A stretch of 64,000 nt of DNA from assembly GCF_036711975.1 (NCBI RefSeq), contig NW_027248937.1, forward strand, positions 62,001-126,000. Reading direction: 5' to 3'. The first letter of the stretch is position 1, and the number at the start of each line of letters is the position of its first letter. This DNA comes from Onthophagus taurus (taxonomy: Eukaryota; Arthropoda; Insecta; Coleoptera; Scarabaeidae). The position numbers were made by a program, and so were the translations under genes. The notes under the pieces were generated by a model that saw only the letters and a list, made by a program, of their open reading frames with translations, made no database searches and had not been told where the DNA came from. Shown here piece by piece: positions 10,515 through 20,144 of this stretch.

Positions 10515-11258
10515 ATGGAACAAGATACAATACATACAAGTTATACATTTACGCTCACCGGAAGGGGGTCGGAGTTGTCTTGTAACTTTAACCCACCGAT
10601 TTATTTGAATGAACTCGGTACATACGAGTTAGCTCTTTTAAATTTCGAAACGTTCAATACGTTACCTAATATCGATTCAACAAACAATATTTTACAATAT
10701 GAAGATCATATGGGAAATTTTACAGAGAATATTGAAATACCGCTAGGAACATACGATATTAACGATATTAACGAATACGTTAAAAAAACATTAACAGCGA
10801 GGAATATTCTCAGCGTGACTACACCGGGTACACAGATACGCATAAGAGGTAATAATAATACGCAACCTGCTGAGATAAAAACAAACCGGCGAATAAATTT
10901 TGCTAGCGATAATTCAATCGGTTCCTTACTTGGTTTTAACCCTAAAGTTATACCTAAAAACACGATAACAGAATCGGATCATATCGTGAATATAAATAAA
11001 ACGAATGCATTACAAATTTATTGTAATTTGAGCTCCGGATCGTATACGAATGGACAACCCATGCACGTGTTGTATCATTTCTTCCCGAACGTACCGGCTG
11101 GTTTTAAAATAATAGAAGCTCCGCAACAACCGATTTACTTACCTGTTACAACGAACGTGATTAGTACATTAATAGTACGCATACTTGATCAGGACGGTCA
11201 GTTGGTAAACTTCAGAGACGAAGAAGTGACCGTGAGAGTGCACTTGAAATCGGTGTGA
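10515..11258 (+). CDS. penton-like minor capsid protein (single jelly-roll)
   Basis: 247 aa from the ATG at 10515; an upstream TTG is not a likely start. It is very similar throughout to 51139-51870. It is predicted to be rich in beta strands. Recognisable segments include GTYDINDI, SIGSLLGF, HVLYHFFP and a C-terminal DQDG...VNFRDEE...VRVHL, as in the minor capsid (penton) proteins of arthropod Polintons/adintoviruses. In the virion it would occupy the five-fold vertices. It sits 20 nt after the protease and 17 nt before the next gene, inside the structural cluster. The assignment rests on family resemblance and position. Confidence 0.8.
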   Translation: MEQDTIHTSYTFTLTGRGSELSCNFNPPIYLNELGTYELALLNFETFNTLPNIDSTNNILQYEDHMGNFTENIEIPLGTYDINDINEYVKKTLTARNILSVTTPGTQIRIRGNNNTQPAEIKTNRRINFASDNSIGSLLGFNPKVIPKNTITESDHIVNINKTNALQIYCNLSSGSYTNGQPMHVLYHFFPNVPAGFKIIEAPQQPIYLPVTTNVISTLIVRILDQDGQLVNFRDEEVTVRVHLKSV

Positions 11259-11275
11259 GTAGTAGGGTATTTAAT

Positions 11276-11446
11276 ATGGGTATAGTGTACGACGTTCGAA
11301 GAAAAGCACAGGAAAATCTGGGTGATAGAGTAATGTATAAAACGGTACGAAAGGATGTAAAACCTAACAGTAAGCGAAAATCAACTACCCAGTTAACACG
11401 CGTCAATCGTCAGTATTTAAGCAACTTAGGTTTTCAACTACTATAA
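11276..11446 (+). CDS. small basic protein between penton and MCP genes (56 aa)
   Basis: ATG 11276, stop directly followed by the MCP ATG (TAA-ATG). It is strongly basic with a conserved C-terminus of the form L-T/S-x-V-N-R-x-Y-L-x-x-L-G-F/Y, shared with 51894-52085 in element B. No domain is known to me. Size, charge and position suggest a small virion or DNA-binding protein (inference). The N-terminal half is less conserved. Confidence 0.7.
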   Translation: MGIVYDVRRKAQENLGDRVMYKTVRKDVKPNSKRKSTTQLTRVNRQYLSNLGFQLL

Positions 11447-12709
11447 ATGGAGTCCTTAAACGTCACGGAGAAAATAAAAGTAGATAACTCGATTGTAAGT
11501 TACGAATATCATTCCCATCAACCGTTTGGTTCTACTAGCTTCGGTAACAATGATGAAATTCGTATAGGCATACCCGAAATAGACAATTACACATTGCCTC
11601 ATGAAAGTTTTTTGTATGTGGAAGGGAGCGTACGTAAACTGGATGCGAGTGGTAAAGCAACAAAAGATGCTAGTGCAACTGCAAAATTGATAAATAATCC
11701 TGTAGCGTTTATGTTCAGTGATATTCGCTATCTTATAAATGGTGTTCAAATAGATGGAGTGAGAAACGTGGGGTTAACATCATGTATGAAAGGATACTTT
11801 TCGTATACCCCTCACGATATAATAAAGTTGGCGAACGCAGGTTGGAACATGGGCGAGGATCTGCTAGGTCAAGTGGTCCCAACATCCCCTGTAACGGATG
11901 CAATAATGGATAAAAATGGAAATTTTGGATTGAGTGTACCGCTAAAGACATTAATAGGGTTTGCTGAAGATTTTAAAACAATTGTGATGAATGTGAGACA
12001 AGAGCTAGTGTTAATTCGTAATAATGATGATAATGATGTGCTTGTGAATACGGTAGAAGAACCGTTACAGTTAAAAATCGATAAAGTTGTGTGGAGAATG
12101 CCCCATCTAGCCGTAGGCTTACGAGAACAATTAGCTCTAACAAAAATAGCAGGACGAAATATTGATCTGCAAATACCTTTTCGCAGTTGGGAAGTACATG
12201 AATATCCTTCCTTACCTCAAACAACAAAGCATTCATGGGCTGTGAAAACAGCTCCGCAGTTGGAAACACCTAGATTTATAATAATTGGGTTTCAAACAAA
12301 GAAGAAAGGAAAACAGTTGGCGAACATGGCAACCTTTGATAATGTAAAACTCACCAATTTGACGGTATTCCTAAACGGTGAACGCTACCCATACGATAAT
12401 CTGAACGTGGACTTTGATAGTAATCGTGTCGCAGTGTTATATGACATGTATACACGCTTTCAAAAGTCCTACTATGGGAAGGAAGGAGAACCATTACTCA
12501 CTCCGAAACAATTTATTGAAAATTATCCACTGATTGGAATTGATTGTACATATCAAGCAGAAGCGCTACACAAAAGTGGGGTAGAAATACGGATAGAATT
12601 TACGACAAAAAATCCGATTCCTGATGGTACCACAGCATACTGTTTAGTTTTACATGATAAGGCGTTTCAATATTCTCCACTAACAAAAATCGTCAAACAA
12701 ATGACTTGA
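11447..12709 (+). CDS. major capsid protein, double jelly-roll (hexon-like)
   Basis: 420 aa, intact, matching 52085-53344 (419 aa) along its whole length. Conserved blocks include HSHQPFGS near the N-terminus, NNDEIRI, IPEIDNYTLP, a VNNPVAFMF-type segment with FSDIRYLINGV, a CMKGYFS segment, AGW, LREQLALTK, FRSWEVHEYP and TPRFIIIGFQT. This pattern is that of the Polinton/adintovirus MCP, which forms trimeric capsomers of an icosahedral particle. The ATG is fixed by contact with the preceding stop. The shared length argues that element A's capsid gene is still under or only recently freed from selection. Confidence 0.9.
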   Translation: MESLNVTEKIKVDNSIVSYEYHSHQPFGSTSFGNNDEIRIGIPEIDNYTLPHESFLYVEGSVRKLDASGKATKDASATAKLINNPVAFMFSDIRYLINGVQIDGVRNVGLTSCMKGYFSYTPHDIIKLANAGWNMGEDLLGQVVPTSPVTDAIMDKNGNFGLSVPLKTLIGFAEDFKTIVMNVRQELVLIRNNDDNDVLVNTVEEPLQLKIDKVVWRMPHLAVGLREQLALTKIAGRNIDLQIPFRSWEVHEYPSLPQTTKHSWAVKTAPQLETPRFIIIGFQTKKKGKQLANMATFDNVKLTNLTVFLNGERYPYDNLNVDFDSNRVAVLYDMYTRFQKSYYGKEGEPLLTPKQFIENYPLIGIDCTYQAEALHKSGVEIRIEFTTKNPIPDGTTAYCLVLHDKAFQYSPLTKIVKQMT

Positions 12710-12901
12710 GTATGGGGAAAGAAGGGTTGGTAGTGTGTAGTTGGATCGGATCCTGAGCCGCATCGCACCCGTAGCTCATCATCCGAAATGTGAGACTTCT
12801 ATATTCAGCGTAAACAAAAAAAAGTCGTAGAGTATAAGTTGTGCGACAGATTTCTACGGCTGCATAGTACGACGTTGTACGTTGTATGGATAATCGTGTT
12901 G

Positions 12902-13417
12902 ATGTACGGAAGCAAGATGTATTCAAATAAAACTCAATACATAATTCTCGATATACAAGGTTTCATGGTCAACGAAGATCAGTTCGTACCTAAAGAATTA
13001 GCATCATGTGATAGTAACAAATGCATAACCCACCACGTTTTTCAACCGAGTAGCAGTATAGCTTCATTACCATCTAAATATAGGAATACTGCAAACTGGT
13101 TAATGACACATCATCATTGCATCGACTGGAAAGTTGGTTTTATCCATCCAATGGAATTCGACGCCATAGTCAAATATCTGTGTCGGAATGTCAAGAAAGT
13201 GTATGTTAAAGGACCTGAAAAAATTAAATTTTTAAGACATATTATTTCCGCGCCGATATTTGCGTTGGAAGGTAGTATCTATAAACTTGAGATGGGTATA
13301 CCGAGCTGTGCTTTTCACTCGCGACGAAGAAGTATGTGTGCTCTTTCCAATGTACGCCACTTACAAGAAGTTGTCGAAGAGGGGGTGCAAAACAAGGATG
13401 CGAAAGACAGTCGGTGA
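12902..13417 (+). CDS. 'D-I-Q-G-F' family protein of unknown function
   Basis: 172 aa from the ATG at 12902; an ATG at 12917 is also possible, and both lie before the conserved start of the family. Related to 53418-53897 and to the pseudogene at 6896. Conserved: ILDIQGF near the N-terminus, PKELAS, HVFQPS, a N-W-L-M-x-H-H-H-C-I-D-W block, VKGPEK, and a C-terminal C-x2-H-x6-C-x3-N-V motif that could bind a metal. No known domain was recognised; the early Asp and Cys/His residues would fit a nuclease-like fold, but that is speculation. It lies downstream of the MCP gene with about 190 bp between. Confidence 0.75.
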   Translation: MYGSKMYSNKTQYIILDIQGFMVNEDQFVPKELASCDSNKCITHHVFQPSSSIASLPSKYRNTANWLMTHHHCIDWKVGFIHPMEFDAIVKYLCRNVKKVYVKGPEKIKFLRHIISAPIFALEGSIYKLEMGIPSCAFHSRRRSMCALSNVRHLQEVVEEGVQNKDAKDSR

Positions 13418-13467
13418 CTATAAAGCAGAGACAAGTCGTAATGGGGGATAGTTAAGAGCTGGTTGCG

Positions 13468-13803
13468 ATGGAACAAGTGTTCACTGTGTTTGGGTGTTGG
13501 CCACTTACATCTGCCAAGAAAGTGTACAGCGTAATGAAAAAATATGAACAAGATGCCTCATTTGCGAACATTCCAGCTCGTGATTTAAAATATTTACCAA
13601 CACAGTATTATTTCGATAAAGTACCATCTATGGAATTACGAAGAATTTGGACCCAACTACCGTTCGCCTACCAGCAATCGAAAATGTTACAAATGAAGTT
13701 ACCGTGTCTTGAACATTATAATAATGATTGTGCGGAAACTCATTTCGATGGACCACCACCACCTAAAATGCATTGTATTAAATGTACGTTAGAAAAGAAA
13801 TAA
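13468..13803 (+). CDS. small protein with a C-terminal Cys/His motif (111 aa)
   Basis: ATG 13468. Counterpart of 53954-54286. Conserved features are a YE-x-D-x-SFANI segment, Y-L-P-x-x-Y-Y, a W-x-x-L-P segment, and a C-terminal L-P-C-x-E-H-Y-N ... T-H-x-D-G-P-P ... C-x2-C pattern that looks like a zinc site. Function unknown; it is the last gene of the structural cluster in both elements. Confidence 0.75.
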   Translation: MEQVFTVFGCWPLTSAKKVYSVMKKYEQDASFANIPARDLKYLPTQYYFDKVPSMELRRIWTQLPFAYQQSKMLQMKLPCLEHYNNDCAETHFDGPPPPKMHCIKCTLEKK

Positions 13804-13804
13804 A
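13799..13804 (+). terminator. polyadenylation signal of the structural cluster
   Basis: AATAAA overlapping the stop codon of the preceding gene. No other AATAAA was noted between 9203 and here, consistent with one long polycistronic transcript. Confidence 0.5.
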
Positions 13805-13925
13805 TGTTATTTTTTTATCCATATTGATGAGTTTTATTTAAAGAAACCTCTTCACCTCCCCTTCCCCCTCCCCCTCCCCCCTCCCCTCCCCCTGTTTTTC
13901 CGACCACGAAGAAATCGCTTTCTGC

Positions 13926-14207
13926 TAGAAAACCATTTGAAAAGTAAGTTACATCAATACAATTTTTATCGGTTTTCTTCATGTATGTTTGTGATGATTT
14001 CAGGTATTAATTGTTATACGCTGAGAAAAGTGGTTCTTCAGCGCATTGCAAACCTGTCAGACGTGATAGAAAACCATTTGAAAAGTAAGTTACATCAATA
14101 CAATTTTTATCGGTTTTCTTCATGTATGTTTATGATGATTTCAGACATTAATTGTTATACGCTGAGAAAAGTGGTTCTTCAGCGCATTGCAAACTTGTCA
14201 GACGTGA
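13926..14207 (+). repeat. tandemly duplicated mini-exon/intron leader
   Basis: Two 141-bp direct copies with few differences. Each has a donor AAAGTAAGTT and, 60 nt on, an acceptor ending GATTTCAG. Predicted introns are 13944-14003 and 14085-14144 (60 nt each), enclosing an 81-nt exon 14004-14084 without ATG; both introns contain ATGs. After splicing, the first ATG would be that of the gene at 14280. A C-rich pyrimidine tract (about 13852-13893) lies upstream. The layout parallels the mini-exon leader of element B. Confidence 0.7.
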
Positions 14208-14279
14208 GCGAACGTATAATTTTAATAAAATAATCCAAATTTTTTGTAACCCTTTTGATTCCTTGAAGTCTTTCCCATT

Positions 14280-15176
14280 ATGCTTCACTTAATTGGTAAC
14301 AGCCACGCTCGTGCAAGCGATAATACCGATGGTATGACCGACCCACTGGTTGCCGTGCTGCCACGCAATAACGACAGTACGAATGTTGTTGAGTCAAGCC
14401 TACCGTCGTTACCATTATATTGCAGCGGCAACTTTGACGGTTTGAGTCGTACCATGCAGGATTTCACTACAGACCCACCACTGTACGAGCAAATAATGAA
14501 TGAGCTCCGGTCACAGCCAGGGAACGACAATGGTGCGATTGTTACCACCAGTCCAACCTTGTCGTCCTACGGCTTAACTCGCATCAGTATGGAGATACGA
14601 GAAGAAGGAACATATCAGGAAGTTGTTGTGCCACCTGAACCTGCTACCGATCAGGCCGACGTGGTACAACCACTTCCAGATATTGTACATACGGATGTCA
14701 CAAGTCAAGCACCTGCTGAAAACCAGGTGCTTGCGGCACCGTCTGTACCAGCGACGGAAGACGTATCCCAACCCTCCGATAGGATATGTGTTTCGCCTGT
14801 CTTCTCGAGTGGACCCATACGGTACACATCCCGCCGTATAAAAAAACGCGTCAACTTGTTGTCAAGGGGTTGCGTGAAACAAACTACCCGCCCAAACCCT
14901 TCTCCTGCTTCACAAGACTCCTGTAGATTGCTGCGCAACGCATTAGCCAAACCTCCCCGTAACACACGAAGAGTACCTACACTCGCTACAGTAACCAGAC
15001 CTGCAACGGTGGTTACATCTCCACCAGAGGTGACCATCGACATCCGTGACAGCCCGCCAACTATCACAACTATCCCACCACAAAATGTGGTGTTCCCACC
15101 ACCTTTACCTATCCGCTCCAGGGAGTCCAACTCAAACGCGGAGATACCATTAAGTGTAAAAATAATGCACCGATAG
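14280..15176 (+). CDS. accessory protein with PPxY motif (298 aa), 3' end altered by deletion
   Basis: ATG 14280 is the first ATG after the leader. The protein is rich in Pro, Thr, Ser and Val, apparently disordered, with a PPLY late-domain-type motif (residues 66-69), a basic RRIKKR patch in the middle and a PPPLP stretch near the end. Its base composition is richer in G+C than the AT-rich genes around it. I see no clear similarity to the 325-aa gene in the same place in element B, so this locus looks like a variable accessory slot. The last dozen or so codons read, in another frame, the remnant of the lost 141-aa gene, so the true C-terminus was probably different. Function unknown. Confidence 0.6.
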   Translation: MLHLIGNSHARASDNTDGMTDPLVAVLPRNNDSTNVVESSLPSLPLYCSGNFDGLSRTMQDFTTDPPLYEQIMNELRSQPGNDNGAIVTTSPTLSSYGLTRISMEIREEGTYQEVVVPPEPATDQADVVQPLPDIVHTDVTSQAPAENQVLAAPSVPATEDVSQPSDRICVSPVFSSGPIRYTSRRIKKRVNLLSRGCVKQTTRPNPSPASQDSCRLLRNALAKPPRNTRRVPTLATVTRPATVVTSPPEVTIDIRDSPPTITTIPPQNVVFPPPLPIRSRESNSNAEIPLSVKIMHR

Positions 15177-15226
15177 GAGGACTACCTTTTCTTATAGAGT
15201 TGTTGATTGAAGGGGTTGTAGAGTAA
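15140..15226 (+). pseudogene. 3' remnant of the 141-aa gene
   Basis: About 28 codons ending at TAA 15224-15226 correspond to the C-terminus of the gene at 58974-59399: a G-D-x-I-x-C-K start, then P-F-x-x-E-L-L-I-E. Upstream similarity stops at about 15135. Everything between the accessory gene and this point, including the ATPase, the 387-aa gene and the start of this gene, has been lost in element A. The stop overlaps the integrase ATG as TAATG. Confidence 0.8.
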
Positions 15227-16161
15227 TGGTTAGTGTTAAGCGAGATCTCGTTAACGAACTACATGCACCTGCGAGACGACATTATCGGCGACGCCGCGTT
15301 CTGCTTCACGGACTATTGGATCTTTATCAAGCGGATTTGGTTGAAATGATCCCATATGCGTCGGTCAATAAAGGTTACAAGTATATACTGACTGTTATCA
15401 ACGCTTTTTCAAAATACGCATGGGCCTTACCACTCAAAACCAAAACTGGGAAAGAGGTTACTCAAGCTATGAAGGACATTTTGCATAGTAAAAAGAATAT
15501 TACTCCGAGCAACTTACAAACCGATAATGGGAAAGAGTTTTACAATAGCGATTTTCAAAAATTAATGGAACAACTTAACATTAATCATTACAGCACCTAT
15601 TCCACTTTAAAAAGCTCGATTATCGAACGGTTTAATAGAACCCTAAAAAATAAAATGTGGAAAGAATTTAGTATGCAAGGAAATTATCGCTGGTTAGACT
15701 TACTACCCAAATTACTAAAATCTTACAACAACACAATACATCGCACCATTCACATGAAACCTTCAGCTGTTAATCGACGAAATGAATCTGCTCTGTTAAA
15801 TACTGTATACAATTCCATTAAAGTTGTCGACCCCAACCACCGTAAATTTAATGTGGGGGAACACGTGCGAATTAGCAAGTACAGACACGCTTTTGCTAAA
15901 GGTTACCAACCAACTTGGTCCAATGAAATTTTCACCATAGCGACAGTTCAAAATACTAATCCCAGGACTTACCTTATTAAAGATGGTAGAGGAGAACCCA
16001 TTCTTGGAGCATTTTACGACGAAGAATTACAACGTGTGAAACACCCGGATGTATTTTTAATTGAAAAAGTTCTTCGTCGAAAAGGAAATAAAGTCCGAGT
16101 GAAATGGTTGGGAATGGATAGCTCTCATAATTCTTGGATTGCAAAAAAAGATGTATTATAA
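15226..16161 (+). CDS. retroviral-type integrase with chromodomain
   Basis: 311 aa, the same length as 59396-60331. DDE residues of the rve fold: D37 in QADLVEM, D100 in QTDNGKEF, E134 in SIIERFNRT. An SH3-like middle region follows (N-V-G-E-H-V-R-I-S-K), then a C-terminal chromodomain-like segment (EKVLRRKGNKVRVKWLG, then NSW), typical of Polinton/adintovirus integrases. It would insert the linear element DNA and create the 6-bp TSD. No HHCC zinc domain is visible at the N-terminus. The chromodomain could guide insertion to heterochromatin. The frame is intact. Confidence 0.93.
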   Translation: MVSVKRDLVNELHAPARRHYRRRRVLLHGLLDLYQADLVEMIPYASVNKGYKYILTVINAFSKYAWALPLKTKTGKEVTQAMKDILHSKKNITPSNLQTDNGKEFYNSDFQKLMEQLNINHYSTYSTLKSSIIERFNRTLKNKMWKEFSMQGNYRWLDLLPKLLKSYNNTIHRTIHMKPSAVNRRNESALLNTVYNSIKVVDPNHRKFNVGEHVRISKYRHAFAKGYQPTWSNEIFTIATVQNTNPRTYLIKDGRGEPILGAFYDEELQRVKHPDVFLIEKVLRRKGNKVRVKWLGMDSSHNSWIAKKDVL

Positions 16162-16186
16162 TTTTTACACTAAGAAAATAAAAAAC

Positions 16187-16192
16187 TTTTTT
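16187..16192 (+). terminator. polyadenylation signal after the integrase
   Basis: AATAAA 26 nt after the integrase stop, followed by a T-rich stretch. Confidence 0.6.
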
Positions 16193-16205
16193 TAATTTCG
16201 TTGAT

Positions 16206-16211
16206 TTTATT
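16206..16211 (-). terminator. polyadenylation signal for polB (minus strand)
   Basis: TTTATT on the + strand, i.e. AATAAA on the - strand, about 110 nt past the polB stop. The two convergent transcripts would overlap slightly. A run of about 22 T (16277-16298) lies between. Confidence 0.45.
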
Positions 16212-16322
16212 TCAAGTAACCTTTTTAACAACCTACTTTCTACTTTATATACAAGTTTTGTGATACAAGCAAGTATTTTTTTTTTTTTTTTTTTTTTTAC
16301 AAATTAACTGATCGCAATTTAA

Positions 16323-19300
16323 CTAGCCATACATGTTTACGTTTAACAACTCCAATAAGTTGTCCAAAAGATCTTCCCTGCGTAGATCTTCAATAAGATA
16401 GTTTCCCCAAGCTAAAGTATGACATCCATCCTCCATCACGTAACGTTTATCGTCATGTGCAGAGAGCGCCACTTTATTCTTTAGTTCTGTATACATCGTG
16501 TGATAGGAGGAGCGAAAGACATACATCTTTTTTCGCACAGAACCTCCATCTTCGATAATCCGTTTATATTCTGAAACACTTAAGTTTTTATCGATAACAT
16601 ACTTTTTCACACCCTTGGCACGCTTGACAACTCCTTCCAAAGTGTTAATACAATAAGCTTTAGCTCCTGTACCATAAAACGATGTTAATATCGTATTTGG
16701 GTACTCATCTTTCATTTTTCCAACTATCGGCGGCCCTGGAGGAATATTATGTCTGTTGTTTAACTTGTAATTAGAGGTATCGAACATCTCTATATTTTCT
16801 TTGATATCCTGGTATACATTCTCAGTAAATATTTCGAGAATTAACGAATCCGTATCTGTATATAACAATAATACGTTTTCACCATATTTCTCTTTTAATA
16901 AATTATAAAAAAAGTTATAAATGACCGCTTTCGACAATTCCAGTACGCTAAACCCTACATACAGAGGTTTGTTATATTTGACCTCCACCTTCTGCATTTC
17001 AATGGCTGCCAAATTATGGCAGAAAATTTTCGATGACTTGAAAGTCGGCTTTGCGATAAGAGCTTCTGCACCGGGTCTCCTGTAACGATTCTCCCAATGT
17101 GACACTAATCGTATATCGACTCTATTTTCAACATTTTCCATCGTTTTCCCATACACGATATTATTCATTTGTTTATAATGATTTTTCCCAAATTCATTCG
17201 TAGCATTCATTCGTTTCTCAGAGTTAAAATCGATATATGGTTTCATCCACGGCGATTGTTGAAATTGCAATGCACGGTGTATTTTGGTTAGCTTAAGACC
17301 TTTTTTCACACATTCACGTAGGTTTACATAGTGAATTATGTATTTCGATTTATTTTGTAAGTTCGCAATCAACTTAGGATGCTTCGATCCGGGAGCGATT
17401 ATGTTTTCGGGACAAAACGGTAGATCATCATGCTGGTTGTGTAACCTTTCGGGATACTCCAAATCCACTTCAAAGACATAACCAAGGTGTTCATCATCTA
17501 AACACTCCACATCTATATCTGCTATTTCCTGGTTCGACAACCATCGAAAACCGCCTGTTGGTAATTTACAACTCATTGCATACCCATACAAATTGGTAGC
17601 GTCCAAGTATAGAATATATGATGATGGTTTTTCCGGGTTAAAATCGTCAAGGAACTTGTTGTTTGCTATTGCAGATCGTTTTACACACATACAGAGACCG
17701 CCTCTAATTCCTTTCTTAAAAAAGTGTAACATGTCAATGTCTGATAACAATTCTAATTTTACACCTGTCATTTTTAACAGAGCATCCCACCCAAACCCGG
17801 GCGCAGTATAATAATGGCAAGGATCCAGATTGTAATTCTCCAAAGATATTGTCCTGAAATTTTCAAAGACGTCAGTCAACATTAACACATCTGACGTCAA
17901 ATACAGGTCACTGTATTCTCCCAACGTTGTACACTTAAATTTATTCCATACAGTCTGTGCTCTAGAGTATTGTTCCTTTGAAATATTACTTGAACTCAAT
18001 ATGTCGTAAAACTGTGTATGATCAGGCAATTTACTATACTCCAACTTTTCAAACGAATCTACGAACGAATATGGAAATACACCTTTCTGGCGCATCAATC
18101 TAAATTCTTCAGAGTCTTTGAATTTTTTTTTCACTTCCACACAATCCTTATCATCCAAATATGAAACCAACTTTTCCAAAGAACTCGCCATAAATCTAAA
18201 CGAGTCGACGAATCTTATTTTCATAAACACTTTGCGTTTCTTTCCCTTGTTATCGGTTGTTTCTCCGACAACTATTTTTTTGGAAAAAGAAATATATTTT
18301 TCTTTGTTTTGTGCTATCACCTCTACTTCCTCCTTGTTTAGGGCAATACTTTTCACAAACATGTGGGCATCGTAATTCGACAGGTTGTGGAAAAACACAG
18401 GGATAAACATCGGTAATTTATAATTTATATTGCAGACGGAATGCGCAGGACCCTGTCAAGTGATCGTGATCACACACTTTCTCTTCTTTGTTTATTGGTT
18501 TATCACAAATGTGACATACGGAACTCAGTTCATGTACAAATTGGTCCAGACAGCTTAGCGGTATCATATCCTTTGTTTGCCTCAAATGTTGTTTATAGAT
18601 CTCTATTACATCCTTCTCCAATCTTATAATAAATTCCAGAGCAGCGTTTCGCCCTCGGTATATTCGGAATTTCGATAAGTTATCATCGTAAGCACACTTA
18701 ATGTAGTACGCAAACGCGTATGGTTCGTGTTCAAAACATCGGGCCGTATATGGTTTATTATCATCGTAAACTTTTCCTTCTTCGGGCGTTAAGGGTTTCA
18801 GAATCGCCTCGAAATCGGCGTACACCACAAACGGAACTTTCATTTTTTTTTCAAATCCTTCAAATTGTAAAACATTTTCCTTTTCTAGATGTCCGAACTT
18901 ATTCACTTTTATTTGTTCGCTTGGTACTGTTGCTTTCACTTTTTTACAGTCATCCATCTGATGTCGTACCAACTTGTCTTCAGTTGAAAAGTATTGCAAA
19001 CAACCCTCACAAATATATCTTTGATGTTCATGAGTCGATGATTGTGTATTTATCAGTCGAGATAAGTTTTTTATCCAACAATAGTGGTTATTCCCGAAAT
19101 TGTCGCTGACTACTAATAAGTTTACATGACGCTCCCGTTTCTGTTTACATATACATACAGTTACAATATCATCTACCATTTTCTCTCCATTATACCAAGA
19201 ATTTATACCATAGACGTTAATTGAAATGTTATTTTCTTCCTCAAATTTTGGTATGTCTCTGATGGGTACTGGGAATGTTACGCAGTCAAACTTTAATTCT

Positions 19301-20144
19301 GTTTCCCTATAATCTGGGTATGATGATATTCTTTGCGGTAAACCTGTGGGTTGGTACAGTGCGGACATCAGTGCCCAAGCAAAGCACTTATTATCGTTAT
19401 TTTGCACGTTTATTACCGCTCTCTTCCCTTTTATGGATGTCGGTAAGTCGATGTAGCTCGATGCTCTTGTAGGATTAAACTTGTTACAGTTCACTTCAAG
19501 ATATAATATTTCCAACAAGGTCCAACCTGCAGTATTAACACCTTTAGTTTCGCATTTTACTACTTTTCTATTCTTATACTCTTACCTGAGTCCCGTTCTT
19601 GGAATTCCGACATTTTCACCATAATCTCGTCCATAAAGTCCTCGTATGTTTGGTATAAGTCTACGGCTACTGTTATAATTTTATTTTTTGTGTTGAATGA
19701 TTTGATTTCCACTTCTTCCTTCGTATTTATGAAATACAATCCAAAAATTTCCGTATTCACTTTTAAACTACCATTTACATTCCTCACGGACTGTATCAAA
19801 CTGATAACTTTTTTTCTAATTCGGTTACTGAATTCCTTCATGTCTACGTACTTCCGCTCATGATCGCTCACTCTAAAACTACATATTTTATCTCCAAATA
19901 TCGAATCTATTTTTTCTACACCATCATCTATTATTACGAAGGCTTTCTGTTTATGTTTGTTGCTACGCAGATGTGAGGAATAACATTGTCTGGTTACGTG
20001 TTCATCACATATTTCACACACTATAACATCTCCTTGTTGATCCTCTTCCACCTTTCGACGTTTCCCAATACATGCTGTGCGTTGATGTCTCACAAGATTA
20101 TCTGGTCTAGTAAACTCTTTGTAACACACGTCGCAGGTCAACAT
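16323..20144 (-). pseudogene. polB: protein-primed family B DNA polymerase, two exons, frameshifted
   Basis: Exon 1 is 20144-19586, exon 2 is 19526-16323. Exon 1 begins inside the last two bases of the right TIR and has two zinc-finger-like motifs (C-x2-C ... H-x4-C; C-x2-C ... H-x5-H). Exon 2 carries the exonuclease motifs (ADFEA, NLSNYD, YLTSDV...DVFE) and polymerase motifs A (DATNLYG), B (NNIVYGK) and C (YTDTDS). An 11-nt deletion at about 18453, within a CDHDHLTG zinc/HNH-like segment and relative to element B, shifts the frame. The upstream part then stops at 18418 and the downstream part is open from 18410. The polymerase is therefore split between exo motifs I and II and is expected to be non-functional. 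A single lesion was found. Confidence 0.9.
19527..19585 (-). other. intron in polB of element A
   Basis: 59 nt on the minus strand, donor CAG|GTAAG, acceptor ATACTGCAG. Removing it joins ...ERDSG to WTLL... in frame. Element B has an intron at the same codon and phase, and the joined segment matches between the two. Confidence 0.9.

Noticed and set aside
13937-14233. 98-codon frame through the duplicated mini-exon region of element A
   Set aside because: It reads across both copies of predicted introns and simply repeats itself; splice signals explain the region better.
15226-16161. LTR retrotransposon (because of the integrase)
   Set aside because: No reverse transcriptase, RNase H or LTRs; the integrase is colinear with PolB and capsid genes and framed by TIRs.
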